Position numbers and translations under genes: made by a program | Part shown: piece by piece, positions 5,563 to 6,417 of the stretch | How positions within the stretch are numbered: the first letter of the stretch is position 1 | Layout of the letters: each line of letters begins with the position of its first letter | Source: RBG-16-64-43 sp035288225 | GTDB lineage: Bacteria; Chloroflexota; Anaerolineae; Anaerolineales; RBG-16-64-43 | Assembly (NCBI GenBank): GCA_035288225.1 | Contig: DATEAT010000058.1 | Location: forward strand, 1-6,417 | Direction: 5' to 3' | Length of the DNA stretch: 6,417 bases | The notes under the pieces: generated by a model | The model's input: the letters and a program-made list of their open reading frames with translations, nothing else | Databases searched by the model: none | What the model was told of the DNA's origin: nothing

Positions 5563-5907
5563 ATGAGAATCGTCTTGTGCGATCCCTCAGAACATCCGCA
5601 CCTCGCGTACGAGGAACTGGACGGAAGCCGTGAGGGTGATTTCTTCCTCGACGACAAGGGCATTGTGCGCTACACGCACCCCGGAGATGGACATGTGTGG
5701 TTCGTCGCTCCCGACCTCGCCTCATTTCGCGCGGCGGTCGAGTATTGGATCGGGTATCTCGACGGAGGAAGCAAGTCGGAGGTGGTCGGGCGTACGGCCG
5801 CCCTCGATATCCTAAGGACCGCACTCACCCGGTTGGATCTCCTGCAAGACCGGCCCGATGCGCTCTGGCCGGTCCTCCTCGAGCAGGCCGAAGCCGGGTT
5901 GCTGTGA
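5563..5907 (+). CDS. Small SUKH (SMI1/KNR4)-like protein, possible immunity protein
   Basis: A soluble acidic protein of 114 residues with no signal peptide or membrane segment. The core EGDFFLDDKGIVRYTHPGDGHVWFVAPDLASF runs from an Asp-rich beta turn, 'fflDdkGiVry' (27-37), to a strand ending in 'WFVAPDLASFRAAVEYWIGYL' (46-66). The C-terminus has LRTALTRLDLLQDRPDALWPVLLEQAEAGLL (84-114). This order (Asp/Gly strand pair, short 'va.sl.aF' helix, then an 'LRxALxxLD...W..vLeqxexG' end) resembles SUKH-4 type proteins, many of which neutralise polymorphic or contact-dependent toxins. It would correspond to a short version of that fold. ATG 5563 has an excellent ribosome site, AGGAAGG, 7 nt upstream, and a strong promoter. 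No toxin gene is adjacent on either side, so its partner, if any, is not visible. The gene call is firm; the family call is by eye only. Confidence 0.78.
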   Translation: MRIVLCDPSEHPHLAYEELDGSREGDFFLDDKGIVRYTHPGDGHVWFVAPDLASFRAAVEYWIGYLDGGSKSEVVGRTAALDILRTALTRLDLLQDRPDALWPVLLEQAEAGLL

Positions 5908-6210
5908 GGGCGGCGCCCACGAGTCACCCTTCTCCTGCCGGCTGAAACTCGGGTCGACACGCAGCTTCGCGCGAGGCACTGCCGCACCTAACCCCGCTCG
6001 GCCCCCGCCTCCAGGTAATTGCCGATAGGCGAGAAGGATGTCGTCCCCGCGCTGTGCGCGAACAACATTCCCCCTGTTGCGGGACCACGTGGCGCATTCA
6101 CTCATTCGGGCACGTCGCGCCCGCGGCCATGCGTGGCCTTACCCCGAGGGCCTCACAAGCGGGCTTTCGGTCGACGTTCAGCGCTTCGACGCAAGACCGG
6201 TAGCTTTGCA
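5908..6210. other. Gene-free region between the SUKH-like gene and the right-edge gene
   Basis: No convincing reading frame, tRNA or known RNA was recognised here. Right after the SUKH-like stop is a short GGGC-GGC-GCCC fold-back (5908-5918). A second small hairpin is GGCCA (6125-6129) with TGGCC (6134-6138). Neither is followed by a T-run. Frames on both strands give Arg/Pro/Ser-rich, low-complexity translations typical of non-coding GC-rich DNA. A decayed gene relic cannot be excluded. Confidence 0.5.
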
Positions 6211-6240
6211 CCGTGCCCGTCTGGCGCCCGACGGACACGG
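6211..6240 (-). terminator. Hairpin at the end of the right-edge gene
   Basis: CCGTG-C-CCGTC (6211-6221) pairs with GACGG-A-CACGG (6230-6240) around an 8-nt loop. On the plus strand the middle position is a C-A mismatch. In RNA from the minus strand it becomes a U-G wobble, giving a continuous 11-bp stem. It begins 6 nt after the minus-strand stop at 6247-6249 (3 nt after the second TGA). No T-run follows, so it may act as a 3'-end stabiliser or a U-less terminator. Confidence 0.5.
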
Positions 6241-6246
6241 GTTTCA

Positions 6247-6417
6247 TCATTCCGAGGCGATATCCCAGCACTGGCGAAAGTCAGGCGGGATTGCACGGCG
6301 CGCCGCCGCGTCTCGCCCCAGGCGACGCATGAGCTCATCTCGATGACGGTAGTGGGTATATAGCAGGTCGGTGATGCGGCGCATGCGGCGGCGCTCTTCG
6401 GGGAAGGTGTAGTTGTG
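6247..6417 (-). CDS. C-terminal fragment of an unrecognised protein, cut by the right edge
   Basis: Reading leftwards from the right edge, the frame is open for 56 codons and ends in tandem stops TGA TGA (6249-6247, 6246-6244). The peptide begins HNYTFPEERRRMRRITDLLYTHYRHRDELM and ends DFRQCWDIASE. Its varied composition, high G/C third positions and amphipathic Arg/Leu-rich helix (about residues 7-34) look like real protein, unlike the Arg/Ser/Pro-rich translations of the other frames here. A stable hairpin follows just after the stops. The family is not recognised and no catalytic motif is visible. The visible part suggests a helical C-terminal end of a soluble, rather basic protein; its function depends on sequence beyond the window. 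Confidence 0.68.
   Translation of the reverse strand, partial: HNYTFPEERRRMRRITDLLYTHYRHRDELMRRLGRDAAARRAIPPDFRQCWDIASE

Noticed and set aside
5812..6105. Minus-strand 97-codon frame overlapping the end of the SUKH-like gene
   Set aside because: It overlaps a better-supported plus-strand gene, has no ribosome site, and gives Gly/Arg/Pro-rich composition.
6019..6363. Plus-strand 114-codon frame in the right intergenic region
   Set aside because: Arg/Pro/Ser-rich translation, no ribosome site, and antisense to the better-looking minus-strand gene end.
1..6417. Search for tRNA, rRNA, CRISPR, insertion sequence or attachment site
   Set aside because: No T-loop-like tRNA pattern with flanking stems, no regularly spaced repeats, no transposase or integrase motifs and no terminal repeats were seen by eye.

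Overview
The window is GC-rich bacterial chromosomal DNA (roughly 60-65% G+C by eye). It holds five complete or nearly complete protein genes, two fragments cut by the window edges, and unusually many strong hairpins and readable promoters. No rRNA, tRNA, CRISPR array, transposase or phage gene was seen. The protein styles (an ECF transporter operon, a tail-rich multi-pass membrane protein, an MFS pump, a PiT phosphate carrier) would suit a Chloroflexota-like or other high-GC soil or aquatic bacterium. That placement is an impression, not a demonstration.

Layout. (1) Positions 1-1172, plus strand: the end of an ECF-type vitamin/cofactor importer operon. The C-terminal end of a likely substrate-binding S component is followed by the complete transmembrane subunit EcfT. 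A perfect 17-bp stem with a 4-nt loop fills the 68-nt gap between them. (2) Positions 1173-1511: a gene-free stretch with a possible ecfT terminator and a possible extended -10 promoter for the next gene. (3) Positions 1512-2768: a complete 418-residue, 12-helix MFS transporter. (4) Positions 2923-4287: an unrecognised multi-pass membrane protein ending in a roughly 50-residue, strongly basic, histone-H1-like tail with an AT-hook-like core. It is preceded by a long hairpin, and its start codon is ambiguous. (5) Positions 4295-5269, minus strand: a PiT-type inorganic phosphate transporter, convergent with the previous gene and only 7 nt away from it. (6) Positions 5270-5562: a divergent control region with an extended -10 for the phosphate transporter, an 8+8-bp inverted repeat, and a near-consensus promoter pointing right. 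(7) Positions 5563-5907: a small 114-residue protein resembling SMI1/KNR4 (SUKH) immunity proteins, apparently without a toxin partner here. (8) Positions 5908-6210: no supportable gene. (9) Positions 6247-6417, minus strand: the last 56 codons of a gene entering from beyond the right edge, followed by a hairpin.

Functional reading. Four of the six larger proteins are transport or membrane proteins: ECF-S, EcfT, MFS and PiT. Only the ECF pair is a clear operon; its ATPase subunits must lie upstream or elsewhere. The rest look like separate transcription units, each with its own control signals. The least ordinary items are the membrane protein with the histone-like tail, the perfect hairpin between the ECF genes, the altered signature residues in the phosphate transporter, and the orphan SUKH-like gene with its strong promoter. 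No multi-gene defence island or other clearly new system was seen.
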